From: Oscillospiraceae bacterium
GTDB taxonomy: Bacteria; Bacillota; Clostridia; Oscillospirales; CAG-272
Reading direction: 5' to 3'
NCBI GenBank assembly: GCA_015063685.1
Contig: SVTR01000011.1
Location: forward strand, 1-64,000
Length of the DNA stretch: 64,000 nucleotides
Part shown: piece after piece, positions 10,837 through 20,960 of the stretch
Layout: every line of letters starts with the position of its first letter
Numbering within the stretch: the stretch's first letter is position 1
Made by a program: the position numbers and the translations under genes
Notes under the pieces: model-generated
Told to the model about the DNA's origin: nothing
The model's database searches: none
Seen by the model: the letters and a program-made list of their open reading frames with translations, nothing else

Positions 10837-13005
10837 ATGAAACAGAATCTCCCTGAAGCTCACGATCACACCACCGATGCCCCCAGGGCCGATCTGCGCT
10901 TGCCCCTCGTCATCTGTGCTGTGGAAGGCTCGATTCTTTTGCTGGTCTATACCCTGCTGGTCTATTACAAGATCCCTCACCCCCTGATCACAGGCCTGTG
11001 CTTCGCCGGCATCTACGCCTTGTCAGCCATCATCCTGTTCAGCGTCTACGCCCTCCGTCTTTCAAAAATCCATCGGGACATGGCGCTCTCAGATCAGGTC
11101 AACAGTGACATCTACCGCATTTTCCGCAACACGGTGGACATCCCCTACGCCGTCATGAACAGCGATGGCAGGATCAGGGTCATCAACACCGCCCTGAAGG
11201 ATATCCTCCGCTTCCGCTCCCCCGTGTGCAACATCCCCTTGGGGGAAATCTGTCCCGGATTGACCATGGAAAAGCTCATGGCCTACGCGGGTCAGGCCAA
11301 TATGCTGCCCCTGCACCATCCCGAAAAGCTCTCGGAGCCCACGGCCCACGTGACCGAGTCCTCCGACCTGCCTGTGGTTCGTCTCTCCGACGAGCGGCGC
11401 TACAAGGTAGAGCCCTACGCCTTCCTCCGCAGAGGCGAGCGCTACTATTTCCTTCTGTTCCGTGACACCAACGATTATCTGGATCTCGTGGAAAAGACCA
11501 ACCGTGAGCACATGGTGTTGGCCTACATCGTATTGGATAACCTCCAGGAGCTGACCCAATTCGTCCGCGCCAACTACCGCGCCACCGCCAACGAGATCGA
11601 ATCCGCGCTCTCCGACTGGGTGGGCGGTATGAACGGCATGCTCCGTGAGTACGACCGCGACAAATACATGGCGCTGTTTTCCGAAGAGAAGCTGGACGAG
11701 TGCATCAAGGACGGCTTCTCCATTCTGGACAAGATCATGAGCATCCGCGTGGGCGACAACAGCTTCCCCGTATCCATCTCCATGGGCATTGCCGACATCG
11801 ACGGCACCATGCAGGAGCGAGACAAGGTGGCCAACAATGCCCTGGATATGGCGCTGCAGCGCGGTGGCAACCAGGTCGCCCTCATCCGTCGCAACTCGCC
11901 CGGCGTCTCCTACTTCGGCGGTACTCACAAGACCATGGAGAGCAACACCTCCATCTCCTCTCGCGTCAGCGCCAGCCTGCTGGAAAAACGCTTGAGTCAA
12001 TGCGACCGTGTGCTGATCATGAGTCACAGCAATCCCGACTTTGACGCCATCGGCTCTACCGTCGGTGCTTACCGCCTCAGCCGCAGCATTCTGGCCGCCG
12101 GAGGTCACGGTGCTGTCCCCGTCAATATCGTTATGAACCTCACCTGCGAGACTTTCAAGATCTGCGCCCGACACCTGTCCGCGGTGCCGGAATACGAGCA
12201 GGTATTCATTGACAAAAATGAGGCCCGGGGTCTTGTCACCCCCCACACCGTCCTCATTGTAACCGACGTGAACAATCCCGCCATTTTTGAGGCCCCCGAG
12301 CTCATCCAGTCCATCCCCGCCAGAGACGGCGTATCCTCTATCGCCGTCATTGACCACCACCGCTTGGTGGGGGCACTTCCCTTCGTTCCCTTCCTTCATT
12401 ATATAGAGGCCACCAAATCCTCCGCCAGCGAGATCGTTGGCGAAATTCTGGAGCAAAGTGCCTACGCCGATACCCTGTTAAAGGAGGAGGCTAACATGCT
12501 CCTGGCGGGCATCATGCTGGACACCCACAACTTCACCCGCTCCGCAGGCGCCCAGACCTTTGAGGTAACCTACTATCTCTACAGCCGCAACGCCCACACA
12601 GGCACCACCCGAGAGTTCTTTAATGAACGATTTGAGGAGCTGCAGGTGGCCAGCGACTTTGATTCTCACGCAAGGATCTACGACGATATCTTTGCCATCA
12701 CCTGGCTCAGCGATGATCATATTCCCTCCCCCGACGATCGTATCGCCGCCTCCAAGGCCGCTGATAAGCTGCTCGGCATCCAAGGGGTCGAGGCATCCTT
12801 TGCCTTGGCCATCGTTGGCAAGAACGTAATCATCTCAGGTCGATCCAAGGGAAAAATAAATGTCCAGCTCATTCTTGAGAAGCTGGAGGGCGGCGGTCAC
12901 TTCGACATGGCCGGAGCCCAGGTGGCAGACGCCTCCATCCCCCAGGTCTACGAAATGCTGAAGGAAGCCATCGACGAATATATGGCCGAGCGCTCCTTTA
13001 AGTAA
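10837..13005 (+). CDS. gdpP: cyclic-di-AMP phosphodiesterase GdpP
   Basis: A 722-aa membrane-bound enzyme that hydrolyses c-di-AMP, controlling potassium and cell-wall homeostasis. Order: two N-terminal transmembrane segments (about 20-70), a PAS-like domain (about 85-200), a degenerate GGDEF domain (about 215-345; no GGDEF signature), then the DHH-DHHA1 phosphodiesterase. Catalytic motifs are visible: SHSNPDFDAIGS near residue 400, DVN, VIDHHRL near 505, LLAGIMLDTHNF, and the DHHA1 signature GGGHFDMAGAQV near 686. RBS AGAAAGGATC. Thirty-eight nt after the yybS-like gene and 42 nt before rplI. Confidence 0.95.
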   Translation: MKQNLPEAHDHTTDAPRADLRLPLVICAVEGSILLLVYTLLVYYKIPHPLITGLCFAGIYALSAIILFSVYALRLSKIHRDMALSDQVNSDIYRIFRNTVDIPYAVMNSDGRIRVINTALKDILRFRSPVCNIPLGEICPGLTMEKLMAYAGQANMLPLHHPEKLSEPTAHVTESSDLPVVRLSDERRYKVEPYAFLRRGERYYFLLFRDTNDYLDLVEKTNREHMVLAYIVLDNLQELTQFVRANYRATANEIESALSDWVGGMNGMLREYDRDKYMALFSEEKLDECIKDGFSILDKIMSIRVGDNSFPVSISMGIADIDGTMQERDKVANNALDMALQRGGNQVALIRRNSPGVSYFGGTHKTMESNTSISSRVSASLLEKRLSQCDRVLIMSHSNPDFDAIGSTVGAYRLSRSILAAGGHGAVPVNIVMNLTCETFKICARHLSAVPEYEQVFIDKNEARGLVTPHTVLIVTDVNNPAIFEAPELIQSIPARDGVSSIAVIDHHRLVGALPFVPFLHYIEATKSSASEIVGEILEQSAYADTLLKEEANMLLAGIMLDTHNFTRSAGAQTFEVTYYLYSRNAHTGTTREFFNERFEELQVASDFDSHARIYDDIFAITWLSDDHIPSPDDRIAASKAADKLLGIQGVEASFALAIVGKNVIISGRSKGKINVQLILEKLEGGGHFDMAGAQVADASIPQVYEMLKEAIDEYMAERSFK

Positions 13006-13047
13006 GTAACGAAAAAATTCATCCGACATAAAGAAAGGAAACAAACC

Positions 13048-13491
13048 ATGAAAGTAGTACTGCTGGCCGACGTTAAGGGCCAAGGAAAAAAGAACGACAT
13101 CATCGACGTCTCCGACGGATACGCCCGCAATTTTCTGCTTCCCCGCAAGCTGGCGGTGATCGCAGACAACAAGATCCTCAACGAGATCAAGGGCAAGGAG
13201 GCCGCCGCCAAGCATAAGATCGAGGTGGAGACCGCCGAGGCCAAGGCCTTGGCTTCCCAGCTGGATACCATCCTCGTAAAAATCCCCGCCTCCTCCGGCG
13301 CTGACGGCCGTCTCTACGGCTCCATCACCACCAAGGAGATCGCGGAGCGCCTGCAAAAGGATTACGGCATTGTTATCGACAAGCGCAAGATCCAGCTCTC
13401 CGATCCCATCCGAGCCTACGGAAAATACGATCTCACCGTCAAGCTTTACGCAGAGATCTCCGGCAACATCCACGTGCTGGTGTGCCAGTAA
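13048..13491 (+). CDS. rplI: 50S ribosomal protein L9
   Basis: A 147-aa protein of normal L9 length. N-terminal domain [18 protein letters not shown], followed by the [13 protein letters not shown] signature, a long helix, and a C-terminal domain with [15 protein letters not shown]9 binds 23S rRNA and helps keep reading frame. The gene lies between gdpP and dnaB, as in other Firmicutes. Confidence 0.97.
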   Translation: MKVVLLADVKGQGKKNDIIDVSDGYARNFLLPRKLAVIADNKILNEIKGKEAAAKHKIEVETAEAKALASQLDTILVKIPASSGADGRLYGSITTKEIAERLQKDYGIVIDKRKIQLSDPIRAYGKYDLTVKLYAEISGNIHVLVCQ

Positions 13492-13509
13492 GTTTTTAGG
13501 GATAACCGT

Positions 13510-14886
13510 ATGAGTATCAACGAACAAAACACGCCCGACGTACTGGATCGGAAGCTTCCCTTTTCCCTGGTAGCCGAGCAGTCCCTTCTGGGTGCCGTCC
13601 TCGTCTCCCCAGAGTCCTTCAACCTGATTGCCGACGTGGTTAGCGCCAACGACTTCTACATGGAGGAGCACAAGCAGATCTTCATGGCCATGCACGAGCT
13701 GTTCCTCACCAGCAGTCAGATCGACGTGGTCACCCTCATCGATATGCTGGTGCAGAAGGGCGTGTATTCCAAGTCCGGCGGGGAGCAATACATCCGCACC
13801 ATTCTTGAGGTGGTGCCCAACGCCCTGAACGTCAAGGACTACGCCCGCATCGTCAAGGACAAGAGCGTGCTTCGTCAGCTCATCACCGCCAGCGACGAGG
13901 TGGCCAACATGGCCTACTCCGAGCAGGACGATGTAGCGCACATCCTGGATTCCGCCGAAAACAAGATCTTCTCCATCGCCCAAGGAAAGGACACCAAGAA
14001 TTTCCGCCACATCAGAGACGTGCTCAACGACGTATACGCCCATCTGGACGACCTGAAAAACAACAAGGAAGCCTCCCAGGGCGTCCCCACGGGCTTCAGC
14101 GGTCTTGACAAGGTGCTGGCGGGTATGTCCCAGTCCGACCTGGTGCTGGTTGGTGCCCGTCCCGGTATGGGTAAAACCTCCTTCTGTCTGAACATCGCCG
14201 CCAACGTGGCCGCGCAAACGGGCAAAAAGGTCTGCATCTTCTCCCTGGAAATGTCCGCAGAGCAGCTCGTCAACCGTATGGTCTCCTCCGAGGCCATGGT
14301 GGACAGCTACAAGCTCCGCACCGGAGAGCTGACCCCCGAGGACTGGGAAAACGTGGCGCACGCCGCCGCCCATCTGGCCAAGTGCGATATCCTCATCGAC
14401 GACACCGCCGGTATTACCGTCACAGGCATGAAGGCCAAGCTCCGCCGCGTCAAGGATCTGGGGCTGGTGGTCATCGACTATCTTCAGCTCATGCAGGGTG
14501 ACAAGCACACCGACAACCGCGTGCAGGAGGTGGGCGATATTTCCCGCGGCATGAAGCTTCTTGCCAAGGAGCTGATGGTGCCCGTCATTTGCTGCTCACA
14601 GCTCAACCGTGGTGTGGAAGGCCGCTCCGACAAGCGTCCCATGATGTCCGATCTGCGTGAATCCGGCACCATCGAGCAGGACGCCGACGTGATCCTCTTG
14701 CTCTTCCGCGACGAATACTACAAGGTCAACGAGAGCGCCGTGCCCAACACCGACGCCGAAAGCAACATCGTCGAGGTCATCGTGGCCAAAAACCGTCACG
14801 GCTCCACCGCCACCGTCAAAATGGGCTGGATCGGACGGTATACTAAGTTCCGCTCCATCGCGGACGAAAGCCGTTTGCCTCAATAA
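13510..14886 (+). CDS. dnaB: replicative DNA helicase DnaB
   Basis: A 458-aa hexameric replicative helicase (called DnaC in Bacillus). N-terminal domain starts PFSLVAEQSLLGAVLVSPE; the RecA-like motor has Walker A GARPGMGKTS near residue 215, Walker B LVVIDYLQLM, and the DLRESGTIEQDADV arginine-finger region. Starts 18 nt after rplI, so translation may be coupled. Full length, no intein. Confidence 0.97.
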   Translation: MSINEQNTPDVLDRKLPFSLVAEQSLLGAVLVSPESFNLIADVVSANDFYMEEHKQIFMAMHELFLTSSQIDVVTLIDMLVQKGVYSKSGGEQYIRTILEVVPNALNVKDYARIVKDKSVLRQLITASDEVANMAYSEQDDVAHILDSAENKIFSIAQGKDTKNFRHIRDVLNDVYAHLDDLKNNKEASQGVPTGFSGLDKVLAGMSQSDLVLVGARPGMGKTSFCLNIAANVAAQTGKKVCIFSLEMSAEQLVNRMVSSEAMVDSYKLRTGELTPEDWENVAHAAAHLAKCDILIDDTAGITVTGMKAKLRRVKDLGLVVIDYLQLMQGDKHTDNRVQEVGDISRGMKLLAKELMVPVICCSQLNRGVEGRSDKRPMMSDLRESGTIEQDADVILLLFRDEYYKVNESAVPNTDAESNIVEVIVAKNRHGSTATVKMGWIGRYTKFRSIADESRLPQ

Positions 14887-14905
14887 GCTATATAAGGAGA
14901 TCCTT

Positions 14906-16324
14906 ATGCTCCTACAATTGACACTTCCTCCCGCCGTCCCCCGTGACGCGCCACTTCTGGTGGCCTACTCCGGCGGCGCGGATTCCCGTCTTCTGCTATC
15001 CCTCGCCAAATCGCACGGCGACGCCCACGGCATCCCCGTCTACGCCGCCCATCTGCATCACGGCATCCGAGGCGCCGAGGCCGACAGGGATCTTGCCTTC
15101 TGCCGACGCACCGCCGACGAGCTGGAGATCCCTCTTTTTGAAAAACAGGTGGACGTTCCCGCCCTGTCCCAAGCCTCGGGCAGAGGTCTTGAGCAGGAGG
15201 CCAGGGAGCAGAGATATCTGTTCTTCCGAGAGATCATGACAACCCATCAGCTCCCGGTGCTGCTCACCGCCCACCACGCCGACGATCAATTGGAAACCCT
15301 TTTGCACCGTCTTCTGCGAGGCACCGGTACCCACGGCATGGGCGGCATCCCCGAGGTGCGGCCCTTGGCCTACGGCCTGGCGGTTCGTCCCCTCCTTCAT
15401 CTCACCAAGGCTGAGATCCTGGAGGCTTGCCGCGAGCAGGGCCTGGACTACGTCACGGATCACACCAACGAAGAGCCCTTTACCCTCCGTAACCGTCTGC
15501 GACAAGAGATCATTCCCGCCATGGAGGACATGACGGGTCAGGGTATCCCCCAACAGAGCGCCCTTCGCCTATCCCGCGCCGCAAGAGAGGACGACGACTG
15601 TCTCTCCGCCCTGGCCGCTGCAGAAGGAGAAAAGTGCAGAACGGATACGGGCCTCTCAATCCCCGCCCTGCGCCTGCGGCATCCCGCCATTGCCAAGCGC
15701 ATCCTCGCCGCCGCTTATCAATCAGCGGTGACCGAGGCCTACGGCAGCCCACCCGATTCGGAGCACACCCTGACGGCGGTTCACCTGGAATCGCTTATGT
15801 CCTTCTGCGACCAAGGAGAAAACGGATCCTCTATGGATCTGCCCCTGGTTACGGCCACACTCCACAAGAGCGTTCTCTCCTTCCGTCGGGAGGAGTTCGT
15901 GCAGTCCTCGCCTCCTACCCTCCTTTATGAGGGAGATACCCTGTGGGACAACGGCCGCATGCTCATCCGCCTTTCAAGAGAGGCGCTCCCTCCACCCGAG
16001 CAGGGCAGATTGATTGCCGCCGCCGTATTCCCCGCCCACAAATTGCCCTTGCCCCTCCTGGCACGCCCCAGGGAAGCGGGCGATATCATCCTCAACCACG
16101 GAATGCACAAAAAGCTGAAAAAGCTGCTTTGCGACAAAGGCATTCCCCGCCATCTCCGCGACCGTCTCCCCCTGATCTGCTTCGGCGAGGAGATGCACCC
16201 CCTATGGTACCCCACCGTAGCCTTTGCGGATGGATTTCCACCTCCGATCCGTGAGGCTGCCTTGTATATGCATATCATTGATCTACAGGGAGATCTGATC
16301 TCTGAGATCTTTCCCGTCGATTGA
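14906..16324 (+). CDS. tilS: tRNA(Ile) lysidine synthase
   Basis: A 472-aa enzyme that converts C34 of the AUA-reading tRNA-Ile to lysidine with ATP and lysine. N-terminal PP-loop ATPase motif VAYSGGADSRLLL (residues about 22-35), HHADDQLET motif, and RGTGTHGMGG; the TilS C-terminal domain includes DIILNHGMHKKLKKLL. Starts 19 nt after dnaB with TAAGGAG. Followed by hpt, the widespread tilS-hpt-ftsH order. Confidence 0.95.
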   Translation: MLLQLTLPPAVPRDAPLLVAYSGGADSRLLLSLAKSHGDAHGIPVYAAHLHHGIRGAEADRDLAFCRRTADELEIPLFEKQVDVPALSQASGRGLEQEAREQRYLFFREIMTTHQLPVLLTAHHADDQLETLLHRLLRGTGTHGMGGIPEVRPLAYGLAVRPLLHLTKAEILEACREQGLDYVTDHTNEEPFTLRNRLRQEIIPAMEDMTGQGIPQQSALRLSRAAREDDDCLSALAAAEGEKCRTDTGLSIPALRLRHPAIAKRILAAAYQSAVTEAYGSPPDSEHTLTAVHLESLMSFCDQGENGSSMDLPLVTATLHKSVLSFRREEFVQSSPPTLLYEGDTLWDNGRMLIRLSREALPPPEQGRLIAAAVFPAHKLPLPLLARPREAGDIILNHGMHKKLKKLLCDKGIPRHLRDRLPLICFGEEMHPLWYPTVAFADGFPPPIREAALYMHIIDLQGDLISEIFPVD

Positions 16325-16370
16325 AAAGCATTTTCGAAAAGGATCTCAAAATTTCGAAAGGAATACACAT

Positions 16371-16943
16371 ATGAGCAAAAAAGAATGCGCATGCTATGAC
16401 GAAAGAGATTGCAAAACGATCCTCCTCACCCCGGAGGAGATCGACAGTATCACCACCCGATTGGCCCGCGCCATAGAAGAAACCTACAAGGACAGCCCTA
16501 AGCAGCTGGTGCTGGTCGTGATCCTCAAGGGCTCTATGCCCTTCGCCACCGACCTGATGCGAAAAATCCACTTGCCCCTCCAATTGGAATTTATGAAGGT
16601 CTCCTCCTACGGCGTCGGCACCAAGGCCTCGGGTGAGATCCGCATCCACCTGGACCTGCTCCGCGAGGATCTGCCCGAATGTGACGTGCTGGTCATTGAG
16701 GACATCGTAGACTCGGGCCGCACGCTGTCCCGTCTCACCCAGCTTCTGAAAAACAGAAACGTCAACAGCGTCAAGACCTGCACCCTCCTGGATAAGCCCT
16801 CCCGCCGCGAGGTACCCTTCGTGCCGGACTTCTGCGGCGTTCAGATTCCCGATGAGTTCGTGATAGGCTACGGTCTCGATTACGCCGAGGAATACCGCAA
16901 TCTGCCGTTCATCGGCGTGCTCAAGCCCGAGATCTATTCCTGA
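16371..16943 (+). CDS. hpt: hypoxanthine phosphoribosyltransferase
   Basis: A 190-aa purine salvage enzyme making IMP/GMP from hypoxanthine or guanine and PRPP. The PRPP-binding signature VLVIEDIVDSGRTLSRL is intact, with LVVILKGSMPFATDL earlier. RBS GAAAGGAA 8 nt before ATG. The N-terminus is a little longer than usual (MSKKECACYDERDCK). Position between tilS and ftsH matches the conserved Firmicutes cluster. Confidence 0.95.
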   Translation: MSKKECACYDERDCKTILLTPEEIDSITTRLARAIEETYKDSPKQLVLVVILKGSMPFATDLMRKIHLPLQLEFMKVSSYGVGTKASGEIRIHLDLLREDLPECDVLVIEDIVDSGRTLSRLTQLLKNRNVNSVKTCTLLDKPSRREVPFVPDFCGVQIPDEFVIGYGLDYAEEYRNLPFIGVLKPEIYS

Positions 16944-17117
16944 TCCTCTTCGGATCAAACCCGCCGATTTCCCGATTATGTAAAAAAATTCACTTGAAGG
17001 TCTCGGTGGCGTCATACAATTTTCATAGACGTATGATATACTGTCTTTTAATTTGGGGTAGCATACCCCTGCCTACCTGTTTTATCGACTATCTCAAACA
17101 ATAGGAGAAATACCATC

Positions 17118-19337
17118 ATGAAGAGTAACCTGAAGGTAATCCTCGGCTATTTGCTGGCCATTGCCGTGATCATCGGCGTCATGCTCCTGATCTACCAGGG
17201 CACCTCGGACACCAAAGAGCCCCTTACCTACGGCGACATCCTGGATCACTTCTACAACGAGGACGTTGCCACCTATAAGATCAACTACGACAAGAGCACC
17301 CTCACCCTCCGCCTCTTTGAGAGGGACGGTGACGGCAACCTTCTGAAGGAGGACGGAACTGTCGTCACTCCCGACCCCGAGACAGGCAAATATCCCGAGG
17401 ATATGTCCTACAAGATGGGGGAGGAGCAGACCTATAAGCTGGCTGACGTATACGCCACCCGTGACGAGCTGGTCCGCATTTCCGAGGAGCAGGAAAAGAA
17501 CGGCGTGGGCGTGGGCCTGATGTCTACCTATGACAACACCCCCCAGAACGTCATGCCCTGGTGGGTCTCCCTGATTCCCTGGGCGCTCATCATCATCGCC
17601 TTTATCTTCCTGTATTCCTTCGCCATCAAGCAGATGATGAAGGGTGCCGGCCCCGGAAGCAAGACCTCCGGCTTCGGCAAATCCCACGTCAAAATGCCTA
17701 CTGACGATAAGAACAAGGTCACCTTCCGTGACGTAGCCGGCGCTGACGAGGAAAAGGAAGAGCTGGTGGAGATCGTGGATTACCTGAAGGCTCCCGCCAA
17801 GTTCGCGCGTCTGGGCGCGCGCATTCCCCATGGCGTTCTGCTCATGGGCCCTCCCGGTACGGGTAAGACCCTCCTGGCAAAGGCCGTGGCAGGTGAGGCA
17901 GGGGTTCCCTTCTTCTCGATTTCGGGTTCCGATTTCGTGGAGATGTACGTGGGCGTGGGTGCTTCCCGTGTCCGCGACCTGTTTGATACCGCCCGCAAAG
18001 CGGGATCCGCCATCATCTTCATCGACGAGATCGACGCCGTGGGTCGTCAAAGAGGCACGGGCCTTGGCGGCGGTCACGACGAGCGCGAGCAAACCCTGAA
18101 CCAGCTGCTGGTGGAAATGGACGGCTTCGGCTCCCATGAGGGTATCGTGGTTATCGCCGCCACCAACCGTGCCGACGTCCTTGACCCCGCGCTGCTCCGT
18201 CCCGGTCGCTTTGACCGTCAGATCTCGGTGAACCGTCCCAACATCAAAGGCCGCGAGGATATCCTCAAGGTACACGCCCGCAACAAGCCTCTGGAGCCCG
18301 GTGTGGATCTGGCACGCGTGGCAAAGATCACCGTAGGCTTTACGGGCGCGGATCTGGCCAACCTTCTGAACGAAGCCGCTCTGCTGTCTGCCCGTCGCAA
18401 CAAGAGCCTCATCGGCATGGAGGAAATCGAGGACGCCCTGAACAAGATCATCATGGGTCCCAAGAAGAAGACCAACGTCATGAACGACGCCGAGAAGAAG
18501 AACACCGCTTATCACGAGGCAGGTCACGCCGTGGTGGGCTATCTCCTGGGCACCGACACGGTGCATCAGATCACCATCGTTCCCACCGGCAAGGGTGCTT
18601 TGGGCTATACCAGCTTCCGTCCCGAGGCGGATCGTTACCAGAAATACAAGCAGGAATATAAGAATGACATCGCCATGACCCTGGGCGGCCGCGCCGCCGA
18701 GGAGATCATCTTCGGTGACATCACCAGCGGCGCTTACTCGGATATCCAGTCTGCCACCGCCACCGCCAAGCGCATGGTCACCCTCTTCGGTATGTCCGAA
18801 AAGCTGGGTCCCCGCCGCTTCGGTTCGGATCAGAATGAGGTGTTCCTGGGTCGTGACTTCTCCTCCAACGCCGACTACTCCGAGGCCATCGCCGCGGTCA
18901 TCGACGAGGAGATCCACGCCATCATTTCCGAGGCTTACGACCGCGCCAAGGCTCTCCTGACCGAGAACATCGGCAAGCTGCATTTCATTGCCGAATACCT
19001 CCTGGCTCACGAGGATATGGACGGCGACCTCTTCAAGGCCGTCATGGACAGCGCTCTGCCCTGCGGCAAGACCGACGCTTCCGATCCTGCCGTCACCGAG
19101 GCCAACGAGGCGATGAACGCCCAGCTTGACCTGATGGTGGAGGAAAAGGAGAAGGCCAGCCGTGAAGCCAATGAGAAGCGCGCCCGCGCCGAGGCCGAGC
19201 AAAAGGCCAAGTCGGAAAAGGAGCGGGAAGCGCTCGCCGCTGAGCAAAAGTCCGAAAACCCTTTTGACTACAGCATTGAGAACAACGACGGCAAAAATCC
19301 TTTCGAGGATCAGAATCATGATCAGAAAAAGGATTAA
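17118..19337 (+). CDS. ftsH: ATP-dependent zinc metalloprotease FtsH
   Basis: A 739-aa membrane AAA+ protease that degrades membrane and regulatory proteins. N-terminal TM (about 7-26), extracytoplasmic domain, second TM (about 150-172), then AAA+ with Walker [13 protein letters not shown], Walker [13 protein letters not shown], and second-region-of-homology GRFDRQI, and the M41 zinc site HEAGH. The extracytoplasmic domain is acidic with a [11 protein letters not shown] stretch. The C-terminal ~75 residues are a charged, coiled-coil-like extension. RBS ATAGGAG. Ended by the terminator at 19355-19397. A weak TATACT (about 17037) may be part of its own promoter. Confidence 0.97.
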   Translation: MKSNLKVILGYLLAIAVIIGVMLLIYQGTSDTKEPLTYGDILDHFYNEDVATYKINYDKSTLTLRLFERDGDGNLLKEDGTVVTPDPETGKYPEDMSYKMGEEQTYKLADVYATRDELVRISEEQEKNGVGVGLMSTYDNTPQNVMPWWVSLIPWALIIIAFIFLYSFAIKQMMKGAGPGSKTSGFGKSHVKMPTDDKNKVTFRDVAGADEEKEELVEIVDYLKAPAKFARLGARIPHGVLLMGPPGTGKTLLAKAVAGEAGVPFFSISGSDFVEMYVGVGASRVRDLFDTARKAGSAIIFIDEIDAVGRQRGTGLGGGHDEREQTLNQLLVEMDGFGSHEGIVVIAATNRADVLDPALLRPGRFDRQISVNRPNIKGREDILKVHARNKPLEPGVDLARVAKITVGFTGADLANLLNEAALLSARRNKSLIGMEEIEDALNKIIMGPKKKTNVMNDAEKKNTAYHEAGHAVVGYLLGTDTVHQITIVPTGKGALGYTSFRPEADRYQKYKQEYKNDIAMTLGGRAAEEIIFGDITSGAYSDIQSATATAKRMVTLFGMSEKLGPRRFGSDQNEVFLGRDFSSNADYSEAIAAVIDEEIHAIISEAYDRAKALLTENIGKLHFIAEYLLAHEDMDGDLFKAVMDSALPCGKTDASDPAVTEANEAMNAQLDLMVEEKEKASREANEKRARAEAEQKAKSEKEREALAAEQKSENPFDYSIENNDGKNPFEDQNHDQKKD

Positions 19338-19354
19338 GCCATAAAAATCAGCAA

Positions 19355-19397
19355 GGCGATCTCCCGGTGTGTCCCACATCCGGAGATCGCCTTTTTT
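19355..19397 (+). terminator. ftsH terminator
   Basis: GGCGATCTCC (19355-19364) pairs with GGAGATCGCC (19382-19391) across a 17-nt loop and is followed by TTTTTT. It ends the 9.3-19.3 kb housekeeping run. Confidence 0.9.
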
Positions 19398-19417
19398 AAA
19401 AAATTTCCACCGCCCTA

Positions 19418-19446
19418 TGGACAAATAGCAAATTTTGTTGTATCAT
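19418..19446 (+). promoter_or_regulatory. promoter of the GH39-type glycosidase
   Basis: TGGACA (19418-19423), 17-bp spacer, TATCAT (19441-19446). The predicted start point falls at about 19453-19454, exactly where a 34-bp repeat begins. Confidence 0.65.
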
Positions 19447-19453
19447 AGACACA

Positions 19454-19487
19454 TGGGCATCTCTAAATACTCAGCGTGCGGCGAGAT
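19454..19487 (+). repeat. solo end of a MITE-like repeat, 34 bp
   Basis: Identical over 34 bp to 23230-23263, the left end of the composite repeat element described there. Begins TGGGCATCTCTAAATACTC. Here only the end is present, forming the first part of the predicted 5' UTR of the glycosidase gene. Confidence 0.85.
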
Positions 19488-19518
19488 ACCCACATATGAT
19501 CCCGAAAGGAGATTTATC

Positions 19519-20886
19519 ATGGCTGAAAGCAATTTCGTTCTCTCCCCCGACTTTACCGCGCCCGTGGGCAAAATAAAGCCCATGCACGCCGTCAATAACG
19601 CCCCCATGTTCTGGACCTACTGCGATAACTTCCACTATCTCACCGAGGCCGGTATCCCCTACGCCCGCCTCCACGATACGGGCGGCATTCTCGGCGGCGG
19701 TGTTTACGTGGATGTGGCCAACATTTTCCCCTGCTTCAACGCGGATCCCGAGGATCCCGAAAATTACGAATTCGGTTTCACCGACCACCTGCTCCGAGAG
19801 CTGTCGGCGGCCAAGGTTCAACCCTTTTACCGCCTGGGCTGTACCATTGAGAATTACCATCCCTCCATCGGCCCCCGCCGCAGCATCCCCCCCAAGGATC
19901 CCCACAAGTGGGCGGTGATCTGCGAGCACATCATCCGTCACTATAATGAGGGTTGGGCCGACGGATACCATATGGGCATCACCTACTGGGAGATCTGGAA
20001 CGAGCCCGACAACGAGCCCGTCATAGAGGAAAATCCCATGTGGCGAGGCACCATGGAGGAGTTTTTCACCCTCTATGAGGTCACCGCCAATCATTTGAAG
20101 TCCCGTTTTCCCCATCTGAAGATCGGCGGCTACGCCTCCTGCGGCTTCTACGAGATCCTCAACACCGCCGCCGCGTCTCAGGCCAACGTATCCACAAGAA
20201 CGGGGTATTTCATTGAATTTTTTGAAAAGTTCCTTGCGCATATCACCTCCGACGGACATAGATCTCCTCTGGACTTCCTCTCCTGGCATTCTTATTCCGG
20301 CCCCGAGGAGAACATCCGCTACGCTATCTATGCCCGTGAGATGCTGGATAAGTACGGCTTTACCGAGACCGAAAGCATCCTCAACGAGTGGAACCCCGGC
20401 ACCCACCGCCGCGGTACCCTGTCCGATGCCTCTGCCATCGGGTCTATGATGGTCGCCATGCAAAACAGCTCGGTGGATCTGCTCATGTATTACGGCGCCA
20501 TGCTGGAATCCTCTTACAACGGCTTGTTCAATCCCATCACGCAAAAGCCCTTCAAGGCATACTTCGCCTTGGTGGCCTTCAACCGTCTGTATCAGCTGGG
20601 CACCCAGTACGTACTGAACGGGACGGCCGAGGGCGGCAAGCTGGGCGCGGGAGTATACGGTCTGGCCGCAGGCAACGAAGACGGCAAGAAGGCCATCCTT
20701 GCGGTCAACGCCCAATGCCTTCTCGGACAAGCCGACACCATCACCTTGACTGTCCCCGAAGGCACCTGGCAGGTCTCCCTGCTGGACGAGACACACGATC
20801 TTTCGGTCGTTACAACCGCCGAAGGGGGCGAGAGCCTGACCCTGCCCGCCGATGGGCTTTTACTGCTGGAGAGTATCTTATCATAA
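19519..20886 (+). CDS. GH39-type glycoside hydrolase (beta-xylosidase-like)
   Basis: A 455-aa cytoplasmic protein (no signal peptide) resembling clan GH-A family 39 enzymes such as beta-xylosidase. Expected catalytic residues are present: acid/base Glu162 in WEIWNEPDNEP and nucleophile Glu290 in SILNEWNPG. A small C-terminal beta domain follows (about 365-455). Start ATG 19519, preceded by GAAAGGAG; an in-frame upstream extension runs through the repeat and is not supported. The substrate is uncertain; a xylo-oligosaccharide or other beta-glycoside is likely. Monocistronic between its own promoter and the palindromic terminator. Confidence 0.8.
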   Translation: MAESNFVLSPDFTAPVGKIKPMHAVNNAPMFWTYCDNFHYLTEAGIPYARLHDTGGILGGGVYVDVANIFPCFNADPEDPENYEFGFTDHLLRELSAAKVQPFYRLGCTIENYHPSIGPRRSIPPKDPHKWAVICEHIIRHYNEGWADGYHMGITYWEIWNEPDNEPVIEENPMWRGTMEEFFTLYEVTANHLKSRFPHLKIGGYASCGFYEILNTAAASQANVSTRTGYFIEFFEKFLAHITSDGHRSPLDFLSWHSYSGPEENIRYAIYAREMLDKYGFTETESILNEWNPGTHRRGTLSDASAIGSMMVAMQNSSVDLLMYYGAMLESSYNGLFNPITQKPFKAYFALVAFNRLYQLGTQYVLNGTAEGGKLGAGVYGLAAGNEDGKKAILAVNAQCLLGQADTITLTVPEGTWQVSLLDETHDLSVVTTAEGGESLTLPADGLLLLESILS

Positions 20887-20893
20887 AACAACC

Positions 20894-20924
20894 AAAGGGC
20901 TGATGCGATCGCATCAGCCCTTTT
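20894..20924. terminator. bidirectional terminator
   Basis: Perfect palindrome AAAGGGCTGATGC / GCATCAGCCCTTT (20894-20922) with a T-run on the plus side and an A-run on the other. Serves the GH39 gene and the convergent anti-sigma gene. Confidence 0.85.
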
Positions 20925-20928
20925 CATT

Positions 20929-20960
20929 TTGAGACAACCTCAGGTTGAGACAACCTCAGG
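20929..20960. repeat. 16-bp tandem duplication
   Basis: TGAGACAACCTCAGGT occurs twice in a row. The second copy overlaps the anti-sigma stop codon (20956-20958). Probably a slippage duplication. Confidence 0.75.

Noticed and set aside
17094..19424. 776-codon open frame opposite ftsH
   Set aside because: Same antisense-bias artefact; the sense strand is an unmistakable FtsH.
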